Origin: Allomuricauda sp. TMED12
Lineage (GTDB): Bacteria > Bacteroidota > Bacteroidia > Flavobacteriales > Flavobacteriaceae
DNA: 64,000 nucleotides
Reading direction: 5' to 3'
Assembly (NCBI GenBank): GCA_002167435.2
Contig: NHBR02000122.1
Coordinates: 1 to 64,000 of the forward strand
Shown here: piece by piece, positions 17,766 to 27,674 of the stretch
Position numbering within the stretch: the first letter of the stretch is position 1
Layout: each line of letters starts with the position of its first letter
Notes under the pieces: generated by a model
Seen by the model: only the letters and a program-made list of their open reading frames with translations
The model's database searches: none
Told to the model about the DNA's origin: nothing
Made by a program: the position numbers and the translations under genes

Positions 17766-19934
17766 TCAATATTTTTCGCCCGGTGAATAGGTCACTTCGG
17801 CACGTTTTAAAACATCCTCCTTGTAAAAAGCAGCATCTTTAAATTCCTTATCGGCGTAGCGTTGTGCCTGATCATTAAAATGTGGTGAATCCGGATCACC
17901 GCTTTGACCTCCAGCTAACATGGTCTTCGCCTTCACTTTATCACCAAATTCCACAGCAGCTACAAAACTGTTGCCACGTGTGCCGTAAATCTTTTTGGTA
18001 TTATTATCGTAACGAGCGCCATAAGCAGCCAATGCACCCCATCGTCCACTGGCAAAACCGATTGGAATACTGGGTTTGGCATCATCAAAAGCTTGACGAA
18101 TGTCCCCATTTAAACGTTGGTAACGGTTAACCTCGCCCCAAGGTATTTTCCAAGTTCCAAAATCAGATTCCAACTTATCCAATGTTTCCTTTAGAAATTT
18201 TAATTTTTTCTGATTGTCCCAATCATCTCCCCAATATTCCACCCATTGCATCGAATACATCCCTTCGGGTCTTTCCGCCTTTGAATAGCAAAGGGTTCCA
18301 TAATAATGTGATAAAGTCATAGCGATGGATTCCTTGGATGTGGTAAAGTCCCAAATACGCAAAACTTCAATGGCCTCCTCTAATTCTGGGGTTGGATTAG
18401 CATCATACGCCTTTACCAATCCTGGAATCAATGCTTCAAAGGCAGGTAGATATGGATCATGCGCCATTTCAATGAGTCCATCCAAAGTATAGCCACTTCG
18501 ACCAGTCAGCAACTTAATGGCGTGGATGCCCCTAAAGTTTTCTTGGTCCCTGGACATATAATTTGGATAATCTTCACGCTTTGGGCTAAACTCCAGTGCT
18601 GAAGTATAGGGTGTGGAATTACAGTTTTGAATCCAACCATTTTCTGGATTCAGCACCAAAATATTTTCATCCACGGTATGTAATCCTTGCCAATCGGTTT
18701 TAGGGTTGCTGCCATCCACAGGATCCGTATAATCAAAAATGGTATCGCGTTTTGGCACAAAATTTCCATGAAAATAAGCAATGTTCCCTTCGGCATCGGC
18801 GTAAACCGTATTATTGGATGAATTGGTTCGGATATCCATCATTTTCCTGAAACCATCATAACCATCCTGTTTGGTTCGGATGTAGGATTGCTCCAAGGCC
18901 TTTACAGGTTCCCACATCATAGCCGAAGCGGTCCATTGATTACCCACTTGATGTGTAATCGGTCCGTGATGCGTTCGGTACATCGGGAAGGTTTTCTCTT
19001 TTAAGCTATCTCCGTCTTTATATTTCAAGGTTACTGTACTGGAATCCACAGGTCGCAATTCCTCTCCGTACTGGTAAAATAGCTTTCCATTGTTTTTTAT
19101 GATGGTTTCCTTGAACTCATCCATCACATCGGTATAGGTCGATGTATGCATCCAACCTGTTTTTTCATTGAATCCCTGATACACAAAAAACTGCCCCCAG
19201 GTCACGGCACCATAAGCATTCAAGCCCTCTTCGCTGACCACGTGCACTTCCCCCCTAAAATAAAATGAAGTGTGCGGGTTGATCAGCAGCATCGCATTCC
19301 CAGATTCCGTCAATTCTCCAGAAATAGCGATTCCATTGGAACCTTGTGGCTCGGCCATTTCTTTTTCTTCTTTGAGTTGAAGGGCCTCCATTTCGGGCAA
19401 TTCCATACCACTTTCATAAAAACTTTTGATTTTTCGAGTGGATATTCGCTCAATATCGCCTCCGATAGATCCTTCACTAAAATACATTGGCATCCAAGGC
19501 TCAAAATGGGTCAATAGTTTTGGCTCAACTTCAGGATGGGTGTGCAAGTAGTAATTGATTCCATCCGCAAAAGCATCACATAGTTCCTTCAACCATTCCG
19601 GACTCTTCTCATAATTGGCCTTTGCCTCTTCTTCGGTCATAAAAAGCTTGGCACGAAGGTCACTGTATAATGCATCCTCTCCTTCCACTTCGGCCAATCG
19701 CCCAGTGGCCCAAATATAATTCTGTTCCACACGATTAAAATCATCCTCGCACTGCGCATAGAGCAATCCAAATACTGCATCAGCATCAGTTTTCCCATAA
19801 ATATGTGGTACCCCAAAATCATCTCGGATAATGGTGATGTTTTCAGCCTGTGCTTCCCATTTTTCCTGCTCGGTCTGAGGTTGTACGGAACAGGAAATAA
19901 ACAAAAAGAGCGCTGCAAGGATCGTAATTCTCAT
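17766..19934 (-). CDS. Penicillin acylase family lipoprotein
   Basis: 722 residues from ATG 19934, where the lipoprotein signal MRITILAALFLFISC begins; a longer frame upstream lacks this layout. It is an N-terminal nucleophile hydrolase of the penicillin/AHL acylase type. The expected self-cleavage point is before S199 in PQGSNGIAISG, with DDFGVPHIYGKTDADAVFG in the alpha part and a conserved NPHTSFYFRGE region after the nucleophile. It probably cleaves an amide in the periplasm; candidate substrates are N-acyl amino acids, lactones or antibiotics, not resolved here. The next gene upstream on the same strand ends at 19986. Confidence 0.88.
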   Translation of the reverse strand: MRITILAALFLFISCSVQPQTEQEKWEAQAENITIIRDDFGVPHIYGKTDADAVFGLLYAQCEDDFNRVEQNYIWATGRLAEVEGEDALYSDLRAKLFMTEEEAKANYEKSPEWLKELCDAFADGINYYLHTHPEVEPKLLTHFEPWMPMYFSEGSIGGDIERISTRKIKSFYESGMELPEMEALQLKEEKEMAEPQGSNGIAISGELTESGNAMLLINPHTSFYFRGEVHVVSEEGLNAYGAVTWGQFFVYQGFNEKTGWMHTSTYTDVMDEFKETIIKNNGKLFYQYGEELRPVDSSTVTLKYKDGDSLKEKTFPMYRTHHGPITHQVGNQWTASAMMWEPVKALEQSYIRTKQDGYDGFRKMMDIRTNSSNNTVYADAEGNIAYFHGNFVPKRDTIFDYTDPVDGSNPKTDWQGLHTVDENILVLNPENGWIQNCNSTPYTSALEFSPKREDYPNYMSRDQENFRGIHAIKLLTGRSGYTLDGLIEMAHDPYLPAFEALIPGLVKAYDANPTPELEEAIEVLRIWDFTTSKESIAMTLSHYYGTLCYSKAERPEGMYSMQWVEYWGDDWDNQKKLKFLKETLDKLESDFGTWKIPWGEVNRYQRLNGDIRQAFDDAKPSIPIGFASGRWGALAAYGARYDNNTKKIYGTRGNSFVAAVEFGDKVKAKTMLAGGQSGDPDSPHFNDQAQRYADKEFKDAAFYKEDVLKRAEVTYSPGEKY

Positions 19935-19985
19935 TTCAGGAATCGGTTTAGTTAGTTTGGTGAAAATACGGGAATTCCGAAACAA

Positions 19986-21029
19986 TTACCAACTTCCACT
20001 GGCCCCTCCTCCACCAGAACTGCCACCACCCCCGGAAAAACTACTGGAAGACCCACTGCTGGAACCAGAACCAAAAGAATGTGTTCCGGTGGAAGAAAAA
20101 GTTTTGCTCATATAATCCTTATCGGACTTAAAAAATGAAAGTTTAAGCTCTTCATCACCTTTAGCCTTCAATTTTCTTATGACCAGTACTATGGTGAGCA
20201 CAATGAATGCCATAACAAAAAACAAGACCCAAGTAAAATCCTTGGCCAGTAGCGTCAATTCATCATCGAAACCGAGCAATAGCGCAATAAAAAACAAAGG
20301 CATCCCCATAAAAACCAATCCAAAAACCAAAGGGAGCATCATAAAAGCCGCCATGAAAACACCTCGAAACACTGCTAGTTTACCAATAAACATTCCTCGG
20401 AGTATTTCAATTAACGTGGAATACCCTTTGTAAAAGACAAACCCACCTGCGGCAACAAACATCATAAGGAACAAACCTATTACGCCTACCAGCCACCAAG
20501 GCATTTCACTTTCTGCCTCTATCTCAGCTTTAAATTCTTCCAAAGCTTCAGGATTGTTCAAGAATTCAATGATTTGGTCCGTTGCAGCGTCCAATCCACC
20601 AAAATATTCCTCCTCCTTAAATCTTGGAATCATGGTATTTCGGATAATCCGTGAAGCCACGGCGTCCGTAATATATGGTTCCAGACCATAACCTACTTCT
20701 ATACGGACCTCCCTATCCAGTTTTGAGAACAGGATCAAAATCCCATTGTCCTTCTCTTCTTGACCCAGTTTGTTTTGATTGAAAACTTGGAAAGCATATT
20801 GCTCAATGGTTTCGCCTTCCAGATCGTTTATGGTCAACACCACCAATTGATTGGTGGTCTCCGATTCGAATTGATATAGTTTACCACGCAGGGAATTTAG
20901 CTGTGACTCGCTAAATATTTGGGCATTGTCGGTAACAATCTCGGTCAGTTTAGGGTATTGTCCTTGTGCCACACACAAGGAGGACATCATAAACAAAAAA
21001 TTGAACCATTGTACTTTTAACATACCCAA
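19986..21029 (-). CDS. TPM domain protein (YgcG-like)
   Basis: 347 residues with signal peptide (MLKVQWFNFLFMMSSLCVAQ; start could be 21023). The TPM domain (about 25-165) has the typical LTEIVTDNAQIFSESQLNSL and VRIEVGYGLEPYITDA. Three to four hydrophobic helices follow at ~175-290, then a Gly/Ser-rich tail ending SGGGGASGSW. Such proteins are membrane-bound with a periplasmic TPM domain; some relatives have phosphatase or photosystem-repair roles, but none is proven here. It lies 51 bases upstream of the acylase start on the same strand, so an operon is likely. Confidence 0.87.
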   Translation of the reverse strand: MGMLKVQWFNFLFMMSSLCVAQGQYPKLTEIVTDNAQIFSESQLNSLRGKLYQFESETTNQLVVLTINDLEGETIEQYAFQVFNQNKLGQEEKDNGILILFSKLDREVRIEVGYGLEPYITDAVASRIIRNTMIPRFKEEEYFGGLDAATDQIIEFLNNPEALEEFKAEIEAESEMPWWLVGVIGLFLMMFVAAGGFVFYKGYSTLIEILRGMFIGKLAVFRGVFMAAFMMLPLVFGLVFMGMPLFFIALLLGFDDELTLLAKDFTWVLFFVMAFIVLTIVLVIRKLKAKGDEELKLSFFKSDKDYMSKTFSSTGTHSFGSGSSSGSSSSFSGGGGSSGGGGASGSW

Positions 21030-21143
21030 CTATATAATTCCAACACTTAAATATAGTGTTTGTAATCTTTTTTGAGATCAAAACCCATCGATTAGACATC
21101 CTTTTAAATTGATGTAACTTGCAGGCTCTTTCTATAAATTATT

Positions 21144-22880
21144 ATGCCCGATAAAAAAGTAAGCATCCTCACCGCCTTTAAAACTATTATTTGGCCCAAA
21201 CGAAAACTAGTGTTTCTAGGCCTCTTTTTAATTGCTATTAGCAAAGCAGCCAGTTTTGTTGCGCCGATTGCCTCCAAATATTTGATAGATGATGTTATCG
21301 TAAACAAGGATATCGACATGCTCAAATATCTGGTTGCCGGGGTGATGTTGGCAATACTGGTACAAGCCGTCACTTCCTTTTTATTGACTAAGATTTTAAG
21401 TGTTCAGGCGCAATACCTGATTTCTGAACTACGGGCTCAGGTACAGAAAAAAGTATTGGCACTGCCCGTTCGTTTTTTCGACAATGCGAAATCAGGCGCT
21501 TTGGTATCACGGATTATGTCGGATGTTGAAGGGGTCCGTAACCTCATCGGAACTGGTTTGGTACAATTGGTGGGTGGAATTATTACCGCAGTGGTCTCTT
21601 TGATATTGTTGATGGAAATAAGTGTTTTCATGACGCTCTTCACCTTTATCCCACTGACCATCTTTGCCATAATTGCCTTAAAGGCATTTAAAATAATTCG
21701 ACCTATTTTCAGGAATCGAGGTAAAATAAATGCCGAAGTAAAAGGTAGATTGACGGAAACTTTGGGGGGCATTCGCGTAATCAAAGGTTTTAATGCCGAA
21801 AAGCAAGAGGAAGAAGTTTTTGAGGTTGGCGTGGAACGACTATACCAAAATGTAAAAAAGAGTTTAACGACCACCGCTTTTATGACGAGCTCATCCACCT
21901 TTTTATTGGGTGTCGCGACAACTAGTGTTATGGGCTTTGGTGGTTACAAAATCATCCAAGACAGCCTTACTGTGGGTGAATTTGTGGAGTTCACGGTTTT
22001 ATTGGGACTTATGATTGCCCCTATTGTACAAATGAGCAGCGTGGGAAGTCAATTAACCGAAGCCTTGGCAGGTCTTGATCGTACCGAGGAACTGATGAAT
22101 CTGGAAGAAGAATCGGATGAGGAAAACCGCACCATTGAATTGGACAAAGTTGTGGGGCGTATGTCATTTTCCGATGTTAGTTTTTCTTATGAAGAAGATA
22201 AAGAAGTGCTGCACAACATTAGTTTTGATGTAGAACCAGGCCAAGTGATTGCCCTTGTAGGTAGTTCAGGTTCGGGAAAATCCACCATAGCAGGATTGGC
22301 CGCCAGTTTTTTAAATCCTGATTCAGGAACAATCATTATTGATGGGCACGATCTTTCCAAAGTAAATTTGAACAGTTTCCGTCAACACTTGGGCGTTGTG
22401 CTGCAAGATGACTTTTTGTTTGAGGGCACTATTCGGGAAAACATACTTTTCCCACGACCCGATGCCAGCGAAGAAAAATTATTGGAAGCCGTAAAAGCAG
22501 CTTACGTCGATGAATTCACCGACCGCTTTGATAAGGGTCTGGACACGCTAATTGGAGAACGTGGCGTAAAACTTTCAGGTGGTCAACGCCAGCGAATTGC
22601 CATTGCGCGGGCTATTTTGGCAGACCCTAAGATCTTGGTTTTGGACGAGGCCACCTCAAGCTTGGACACGGAATCCGAAGCGCTTATTCAAAAGAGTTTG
22701 GGAGAGCTTACCAAAGGAAGAACCACCTTTGTCATCGCACACCGTTTGAGCACCATTCGCAAAGCAGACCAAATTTTAGTTATTGAAAACGGTCATATTC
22801 TGGAACAGGGAACGCACGAAAAATTGATAGCTTCCGAAGGAAGATATTACAATCTATTTACCTACCAAGCGAGGATTTAA
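21144..22880 (+). CDS. ABC exporter, fused permease and ATPase (MsbA-like)
   Basis: 578 residues. Six membrane helices occupy about residues 20-310, followed by a nucleotide-binding domain with Walker A GSSGSGKST (~372), signature LSGGQRQR, Walker B ILVLDEATSS and H-loop IAHRLST. One half-transporter, expected to work as a homodimer. It may export lipid or drugs as MsbA and its relatives do; substrate not shown. The 3' end overlaps the convergent ferredoxin gene by 4 bases. Confidence 0.92.
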   Translation: MPDKKVSILTAFKTIIWPKRKLVFLGLFLIAISKAASFVAPIASKYLIDDVIVNKDIDMLKYLVAGVMLAILVQAVTSFLLTKILSVQAQYLISELRAQVQKKVLALPVRFFDNAKSGALVSRIMSDVEGVRNLIGTGLVQLVGGIITAVVSLILLMEISVFMTLFTFIPLTIFAIIALKAFKIIRPIFRNRGKINAEVKGRLTETLGGIRVIKGFNAEKQEEEVFEVGVERLYQNVKKSLTTTAFMTSSSTFLLGVATTSVMGFGGYKIIQDSLTVGEFVEFTVLLGLMIAPIVQMSSVGSQLTEALAGLDRTEELMNLEEESDEENRTIELDKVVGRMSFSDVSFSYEEDKEVLHNISFDVEPGQVIALVGSSGSGKSTIAGLAASFLNPDSGTIIIDGHDLSKVNLNSFRQHLGVVLQDDFLFEGTIRENILFPRPDASEEKLLEAVKAAYVDEFTDRFDKGLDTLIGERGVKLSGGQRQRIAIARAILADPKILVLDEATSSLDTESEALIQKSLGELTKGRTTFVIAHRLSTIRKADQILVIENGHILEQGTHEKLIASEGRYYNLFTYQARI

Positions 22881-23209
22881 GGTTCTTCCGGGGCCAATTC
22901 AACTTCCAGACCGTCCAAGTTCTCCGTAATGTGAATCTGGCAACCCAAACGACTATTGTCCTTCACAAAGAAGGCTTCGGCCAACATGGCCTCTTCATCA
23001 TCAGACTTTTCAGGAAGTTGATGGTCGGATTTTACGTAGCATTGGCAAGAAGCACACATAGCCATTCCTCCACAAATTCCAATAGTTCCTTCTGGGGCAA
23101 GTTCATAGGAACGTACCACTTCCATCAGGTTCATGTTCATATCGGTTGGGGCATCAACTTCGTGTAGTTCGCCTTCACGGTCTATAATCTTTAGCTTGAT
23201 ATCACTCAT
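22877..23209 (-). CDS. 2Fe-2S ferredoxin
   Basis: 110 residues. Four cysteines fit an adrenodoxin-type 2Fe-2S site: CGGMAMCASCQC plus a later LGCQI. Small soluble electron carrier. It follows the ferredoxin reductase gene on the same strand by 66 bases, so the reductase is the likely donor partner. The cluster continues with NifU-type and Mrp genes that make or move iron-sulfur clusters. Confidence 0.92.
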   Translation of the reverse strand: MSDIKLKIIDREGELHEVDAPTDMNMNLMEVVRSYELAPEGTIGICGGMAMCASCQCYVKSDHQLPEKSDDEEAMLAEAFFVKDNSRLGCQIHITENLDGLEVELAPEEP

Positions 23210-23275
23210 TATATTTCTAAGGAAATAGGAATTAGTATTTAGGGGATAGTTTTACATCAAGGCTCAATTGATTTT

Positions 23276-24334
23276 TTAATCAATGGCTTTTACCACAGCC
23301 TTAGGCGCCTCTTTTTTACTTCCATCAAATCCTGTAACGCCGCCAACGGTTGTGTATTTCATCACGTATTTTTTGTCCGGGAATATTTTTTGATAAGCAC
23401 TTTGGCACATCAAAGTCGCTTCGTGAAAACCACAAAGAATCAATTTTAGTTTACCTGGATACGTATTGACATCACCAATGGCATAGATTCCAGGAATGTT
23501 AGTCTGGTAATCGTATGTATTATCCACTTTAATGGCATTTTTTTCTATCTCCAATCCCCAATCGGAAATTGGCCCCAACTTGGGTGACAATCCGAACAAT
23601 GGGATAAAATTATCAACCTCTACATTCCTTTCTTCCGAAGTGGAAGTATTCTTAACAGTTACTCTCTCCAAGTGGTCTTCCCCTTTAAGCGCGACTACTT
23701 CAGCCGGAGTAATCAAATTGATTTTGCCCTCATTTTTGAGTTGCTGTACTTTTTCTACCGAATCCAAAGCACCCCTGAACTCATTTCTGCGGTGCACCAA
23801 AGTGACCTCATCGGCAACATCCGCTAAAAAGATGGACCAATCCAAAGCGGAATCACCTCCACCTGCGATCAATACTTTTTTTCCTCGATATATTTCGGGT
23901 TCTTTGATCATGTAGGCCACTCCGTTGTCCTCATATTTTTCCAAGTTTTCCAATAATGGTTTTCTTGGCTCAAAACTACCAAGACCTCCCGCTATGGCAA
24001 CAATGGGAGCATGGTGCTTTGTTCCTTTATTGGTTGTTACAATAAAAGTCCCGTCATCCAATTTTTCAATGGTCTCTGCGCGTTCACCCAAAGTAAAACC
24101 AGGTTGGAACGGTTTGATCTGTTCCATTAGGTTATCCACCAAATCCCCCGCCAACACTTCCGGGAATCCAGGAATATCGTAAATGGGTTTTTTGGGATAT
24201 ATCTCAGAACATTGACCGCCTGCTTGCGGCAATGCATCGATTAAATGACATTTGAGTTGTAAAAGACCTGCTTCAAAAACAGCAAAGAGACCCGTAGGTC
24301 CCGCTCCAATTATCAGAATATCGGTTTTGATCAT
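23276..24334 (-). CDS. Ferredoxin/flavodoxin-NADP reductase, thioredoxin reductase-like
   Basis: 352 residues. The FAD-binding motif IIGAGPTGLFAVFEAG is at the N-terminus and the NADPH motif IAGGGDSALDWS near 152. There is no CxxC redox pair, so it is the TrxR-like ferredoxin reductase type and not a thioredoxin reductase. The C-terminal GIYAIGDVNTYPGKLKLIL closes the FAD site. It would pass electrons from NADPH to the adjacent 2Fe-2S ferredoxin. Confidence 0.92.
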   Translation of the reverse strand: MIKTDILIIGAGPTGLFAVFEAGLLQLKCHLIDALPQAGGQCSEIYPKKPIYDIPGFPEVLAGDLVDNLMEQIKPFQPGFTLGERAETIEKLDDGTFIVTTNKGTKHHAPIVAIAGGLGSFEPRKPLLENLEKYEDNGVAYMIKEPEIYRGKKVLIAGGGDSALDWSIFLADVADEVTLVHRRNEFRGALDSVEKVQQLKNEGKINLITPAEVVALKGEDHLERVTVKNTSTSEERNVEVDNFIPLFGLSPKLGPISDWGLEIEKNAIKVDNTYDYQTNIPGIYAIGDVNTYPGKLKLILCGFHEATLMCQSAYQKIFPDKKYVMKYTTVGGVTGFDGSKKEAPKAVVKAID

Positions 24335-24397
24335 ATACTAGAAATTTTGGCACGCAACTTACCGCTTGCCCAAAAAAGGATTCATGATTTTTATCAG

Positions 24398-24649
24398 TTA
24401 GCTGATATTGACTACCTCTTCAATTTGGGGAGCGTATTTTTTAATCGTCATTTCCACGCCACTCTTCAATGTCATTTGATTGACACTGCACCCAATGCAA
24501 TTCCCTTCCAAACGAACCTTCACGGTATTGTCCTCAATGGAAATCAAAGTAATATCGCCTCCGTCACTCTGTAAAAATGGACGAATCTCTTCCAACGCCT
24601 TTTCCACATTGCTCCTTGTTTCTTCTGATGTCATTGTTGTCATGCTCAT
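24398..24649 (-). CDS. NifU C-terminal domain iron-sulfur scaffold
   Basis: 83 residues. The NifU/Nfu domain carries the cluster-binding pair C-x2-C in GNCIGCSVNQMTLKSGVE. Its ATG (24649) overlaps the Mrp stop as ATGA, showing translational coupling; a second ATG at 24643 is possible. Works in assembly or delivery of Fe-S clusters with the Mrp ATPase encoded just before it. Confidence 0.92.
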   Translation of the reverse strand: MSMTTMTSEETRSNVEKALEEIRPFLQSDGGDITLISIEDNTVKVRLEGNCIGCSVNQMTLKSGVEMTIKKYAPQIEEVVNIS

Positions 24650-25785
24650 TTCTTTTTAACAGCGGAACAACCTGCCATTGTTGTAATTTTAATTGCTTCG
24701 GTCGGGGGAAGGTCTGTATTTCTTCTCACCAACTCTTGAACCACATTTTTCGTAAGCTCTTCAAAGGCTTCCTCTGTTGGGGTAGCTGTTTGTAAAGCAG
24801 CCGGTCTTCCCACATCACCTGCCTCCCTGATGCTCTGCACCAATGGAATCTCTCCCAAAAATGGAACTTCTAAATCTTCCGATAGGTTTTTTGCGCCGTT
24901 TTCACCAAAAATATGGTACTTATTGTCTGGTAGTTCCGCTGGTGTAAAATACGCCATATTCTCCACGATTCCCAATACGGGCACATTAATCGCTTCTTGC
25001 TGGAACATTGCAACTCCCTTTCTAGCGTCTGCCAAAGCTATTTCCTGAGGGGTACTTACTACCACAGCACCAGTTACGGGCAAGGATTGCATAATACTTA
25101 AATGTATATCCCCGGTTCCTGGTGGCAAATCCAACAAAAGGAAGTCCAATTCACCCCAATGTGCATCAAAAATCATTTGGTTCAATGCTTTTGCGGCCAT
25201 GGGTCCCCTCCAAATTACGGCTTGGTTGGGTTGGGTGAAAAATCCGATGGAAAGCAGCTTTACTCCATAGTTTTCGATTGGCTTCATCTTGGCTTTCCCA
25301 TCTACATTGATGGACAATGGTTTTTCCGAAGCCACATCAAACATAATGGGCATGGATGGTCCGTAGATATCGGTATCCAACAACCCTACTTTAAAGCCCA
25401 TTTTGGCCAAAGTCACAGCTAAGTTAGCAGTCACGGTAGATTTACCAACACCTCCTTTACCGGATGCAACCGCTATAATATTTTGAATACCCGGAATCGG
25501 GTTCCCTTTTATCTGGTTCACCTTTTGTTTTGCAGGAGCATCAACTTTTAAGTTGACCTTTATTTTGGCCTTTTCATAGACGTCACTGTGGATAATCTTC
25601 AAAATTTCTACCTCTGTCTTCTTTTTGGCTTGTAGACTAGGGTTTTTAATGGTCACATCCACTTCAACCTCATCACCGAATACTTGAACATTGGTCACCG
25701 AACCGCTCTCGACCAAATTTTGGCCTTCACCGGGGGCGGATATTTTTTCCAATGCCTTTAGAATATCTGTTTTTTTCAACTTCAT
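24646..25785 (-). CDS. Mrp/NBP35-family iron-sulfur carrier ATPase
   Basis: 379 residues. An N-terminal MIP18/DUF59-like domain (1-90) precedes the deviant Walker A GKGGVGKST (~112) and DTDIYGPSMP. LLDLPPGTGDIHLS is the usual Mrp motif. The CxxC after VENM that many Mrp proteins use for the cluster is missing (VENMAYFTPAELPDNKY), as I recall for Bacteroidetes homologs. First gene of the Fe-S cluster, with a -7 box TATCTTTG on the minus strand at 25835-25828. Confidence 0.92.
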   Translation of the reverse strand: MKLKKTDILKALEKISAPGEGQNLVESGSVTNVQVFGDEVEVDVTIKNPSLQAKKKTEVEILKIIHSDVYEKAKIKVNLKVDAPAKQKVNQIKGNPIPGIQNIIAVASGKGGVGKSTVTANLAVTLAKMGFKVGLLDTDIYGPSMPIMFDVASEKPLSINVDGKAKMKPIENYGVKLLSIGFFTQPNQAVIWRGPMAAKALNQMIFDAHWGELDFLLLDLPPGTGDIHLSIMQSLPVTGAVVVSTPQEIALADARKGVAMFQQEAINVPVLGIVENMAYFTPAELPDNKYHIFGENGAKNLSEDLEVPFLGEIPLVQSIREAGDVGRPAALQTATPTEEAFEELTKNVVQELVRRNTDLPPTEAIKITTMAGCSAVKKK

Positions 25786-25827
25786 GAATCCAAATTTTAA
25801 CCAGCAGTTTGAACTGATTCTAAACTA

Positions 25828-25835
25828 CAAAGATA
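25828..25835 (-). promoter_or_regulatory. Candidate -7 box for the mrp-nifU-reductase cluster
   Basis: The minus strand reads TATCTTTG, an exact match to the Bacteroidetes TAnnTTTG box, 42 bases before the ATG at 25785. No well-spaced TTG is evident upstream, so this is a partial match. Confidence 0.4.
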
Positions 25836-26006
25836 CGGTGTTGGTGTTAGATTAAGAAGTTGCAATGCTGAATTTCAAAAAAATCACATGTTGAGTTACG
25901 GGGATCGGAATAAATAGCCTTGACAGACACAAAACAGATGGATTATTATGTTCGTTTTTTTGAAAAACTGTAGCTTAGAAGCTGCTATTCAAAATTATCA
26001 ACCAAC

Positions 26007-27674
26007 ATGCTACCAAAAACCAGAATTCCCCACTTTATTTTATTGTTTATCTCGTTGACATGGCTCTCATGTTCCACCAATAAAAATACCTTTAGCAAAA
26101 GAGATGTAAAAAAGTCAGAAAAACTGATCGGGCTACAGTTTTCCAACAAAGATATCGATACCCTTTATCCCTATTTAAAACGTAACCGAAGTGGGTTCGA
26201 TTCTTTAAGAAAATATCCTTTGGGAAATGATGTATTCCCTGCAATCCGTTTTGACCCCACTCCTTTTGGCTTTACCATACCAGAACAACAAAGTGGAACC
26301 GAATGGAACATACCCGATAATGTGGAAATCCCAGAGCCTTATGATTTGTTGGCTTTTTACACCATTCCGCAATTGGCTTCATTAATTAAAAATCAAAAAA
26401 TAACCGCTACGGAGCTGACAAAATTTTTCTTGGCCCGATTGAAAAAGCACCAACCTGCATTGCAATGTAGTATCAGCATTACAGATAGCTTGGCATTGGA
26501 ACAGGCCAAACGTGCCGATAACGAAATCAAAAATGGAAAATATCGTGGGATTTTACATGGAATCCCTTACGGAACCAAAGATCTTATGGCCGTTCCGGGT
26601 TATCCAACAACATGGGGTGCTGCTCCATATAAAGACCAAATGATCAACCAAACTGCAACGGTTGTTAAAAAACTGGAGGATGCTGGTGCAATTTTAGTGG
26701 CCAAATTGGTTTCTGGAGCATTGGCCCGGGGCGATGTTTGGTTTAATGGGAAAACAAAAAATCCCTGGGATACCACCCAGGGAGCTAGCGGTTCTTCAGC
26801 TGGTTCAGGTTCAGCAACATCGGCAGGACTTGTACCTTTTGCTTTGGGAACTGAAACTTTGGGTTCCATTACGTCTCCAAGTACACGAAACGGAGTTACA
26901 GGTCTACGCCCAACTTACGGTAGGGTAAGCCGCCATGGGGTGATGAGCTTAAGCTGGTCTATGGACAAAGTGGGTCCATTGGGCAGAAATGCTGAGGATT
27001 GTGCCATTGTATTTGAAGCAATTCAAGGAAAAGATAAAAATGATTTGACGACAATTGACCTTCCTTTTGGGGTGGATTGGAAAAAAGACATCAAAAATCT
27101 ACGGGTAGCCTATCTAAAAAATGATATTGAAAAAGATACTACGGAAAGCGGTGAAAATCTTAGAAATGCACTCAAATCAATCAAAGGATTGGGCATTGAG
27201 CCCACTGCTGTGGAAATGCCCAAAGATGTGCCTTACCGGGGCTTTGATATTATTCTTAGAGCTGAGGCAGGAACTTTTTTTGATGAACTTGTACGTTCGG
27301 GAGGAGTTGATGTTATGGTGGAGCAAGACCAGCGTTCCAGAGCTAATTCGTTAAGACAGAGTAGATTTATTCCTGCTGTGGAATACCTTCAGGCGAATAG
27401 ACAGCGCCAGGTACTAATTCAAAAAATGCAGGATTTGATGAAAGATTACGATGTGCTTATTTCTCCCACCTTTGGAAATGACCAACTTTTAGCAACCAAC
27501 CTTACTGGACATCCCGTAATTGCAGTTCCAACTGGTCTTGATAAGAAAAATCACCCCACGAGCATGACATTTGTGGGCAATTTGTATGATGAAGCAAGCA
27601 TTTTATTGCTGGCAAAAGCATTTCAGGATGACACATCGTTTGACGAATTGCATCCTCCGGGATATATTGATTAA
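26007..27674 (+). CDS. Amidase signature family lipoprotein
   Basis: 555 residues. The lipoprotein signal ends LTWLSCSTNK (Cys22). Residues ~120-540 form an amidase signature enzyme: the catalytic lysine in GIPYGTKDLMAVPG and the serine-rich loop GASGSSAGSGSATSAG containing the cis-Ser and nucleophile. It probably hydrolyses an amide outside the cytoplasm; the substrate is not GatA's tRNA, since there are no Gat partners and the protein is lipid-anchored. The 3' end overlaps the convergent alkyltransferase-like gene by 4 bases. Confidence 0.9.
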   Translation: MLPKTRIPHFILLFISLTWLSCSTNKNTFSKRDVKKSEKLIGLQFSNKDIDTLYPYLKRNRSGFDSLRKYPLGNDVFPAIRFDPTPFGFTIPEQQSGTEWNIPDNVEIPEPYDLLAFYTIPQLASLIKNQKITATELTKFFLARLKKHQPALQCSISITDSLALEQAKRADNEIKNGKYRGILHGIPYGTKDLMAVPGYPTTWGAAPYKDQMINQTATVVKKLEDAGAILVAKLVSGALARGDVWFNGKTKNPWDTTQGASGSSAGSGSATSAGLVPFALGTETLGSITSPSTRNGVTGLRPTYGRVSRHGVMSLSWSMDKVGPLGRNAEDCAIVFEAIQGKDKNDLTTIDLPFGVDWKKDIKNLRVAYLKNDIEKDTTESGENLRNALKSIKGLGIEPTAVEMPKDVPYRGFDIILRAEAGTFFDELVRSGGVDVMVEQDQRSRANSLRQSRFIPAVEYLQANRQRQVLIQKMQDLMKDYDVLISPTFGNDQLLATNLTGHPVIAVPTGLDKKNHPTSMTFVGNLYDEASILLLAKAFQDDTSFDELHPPGYID

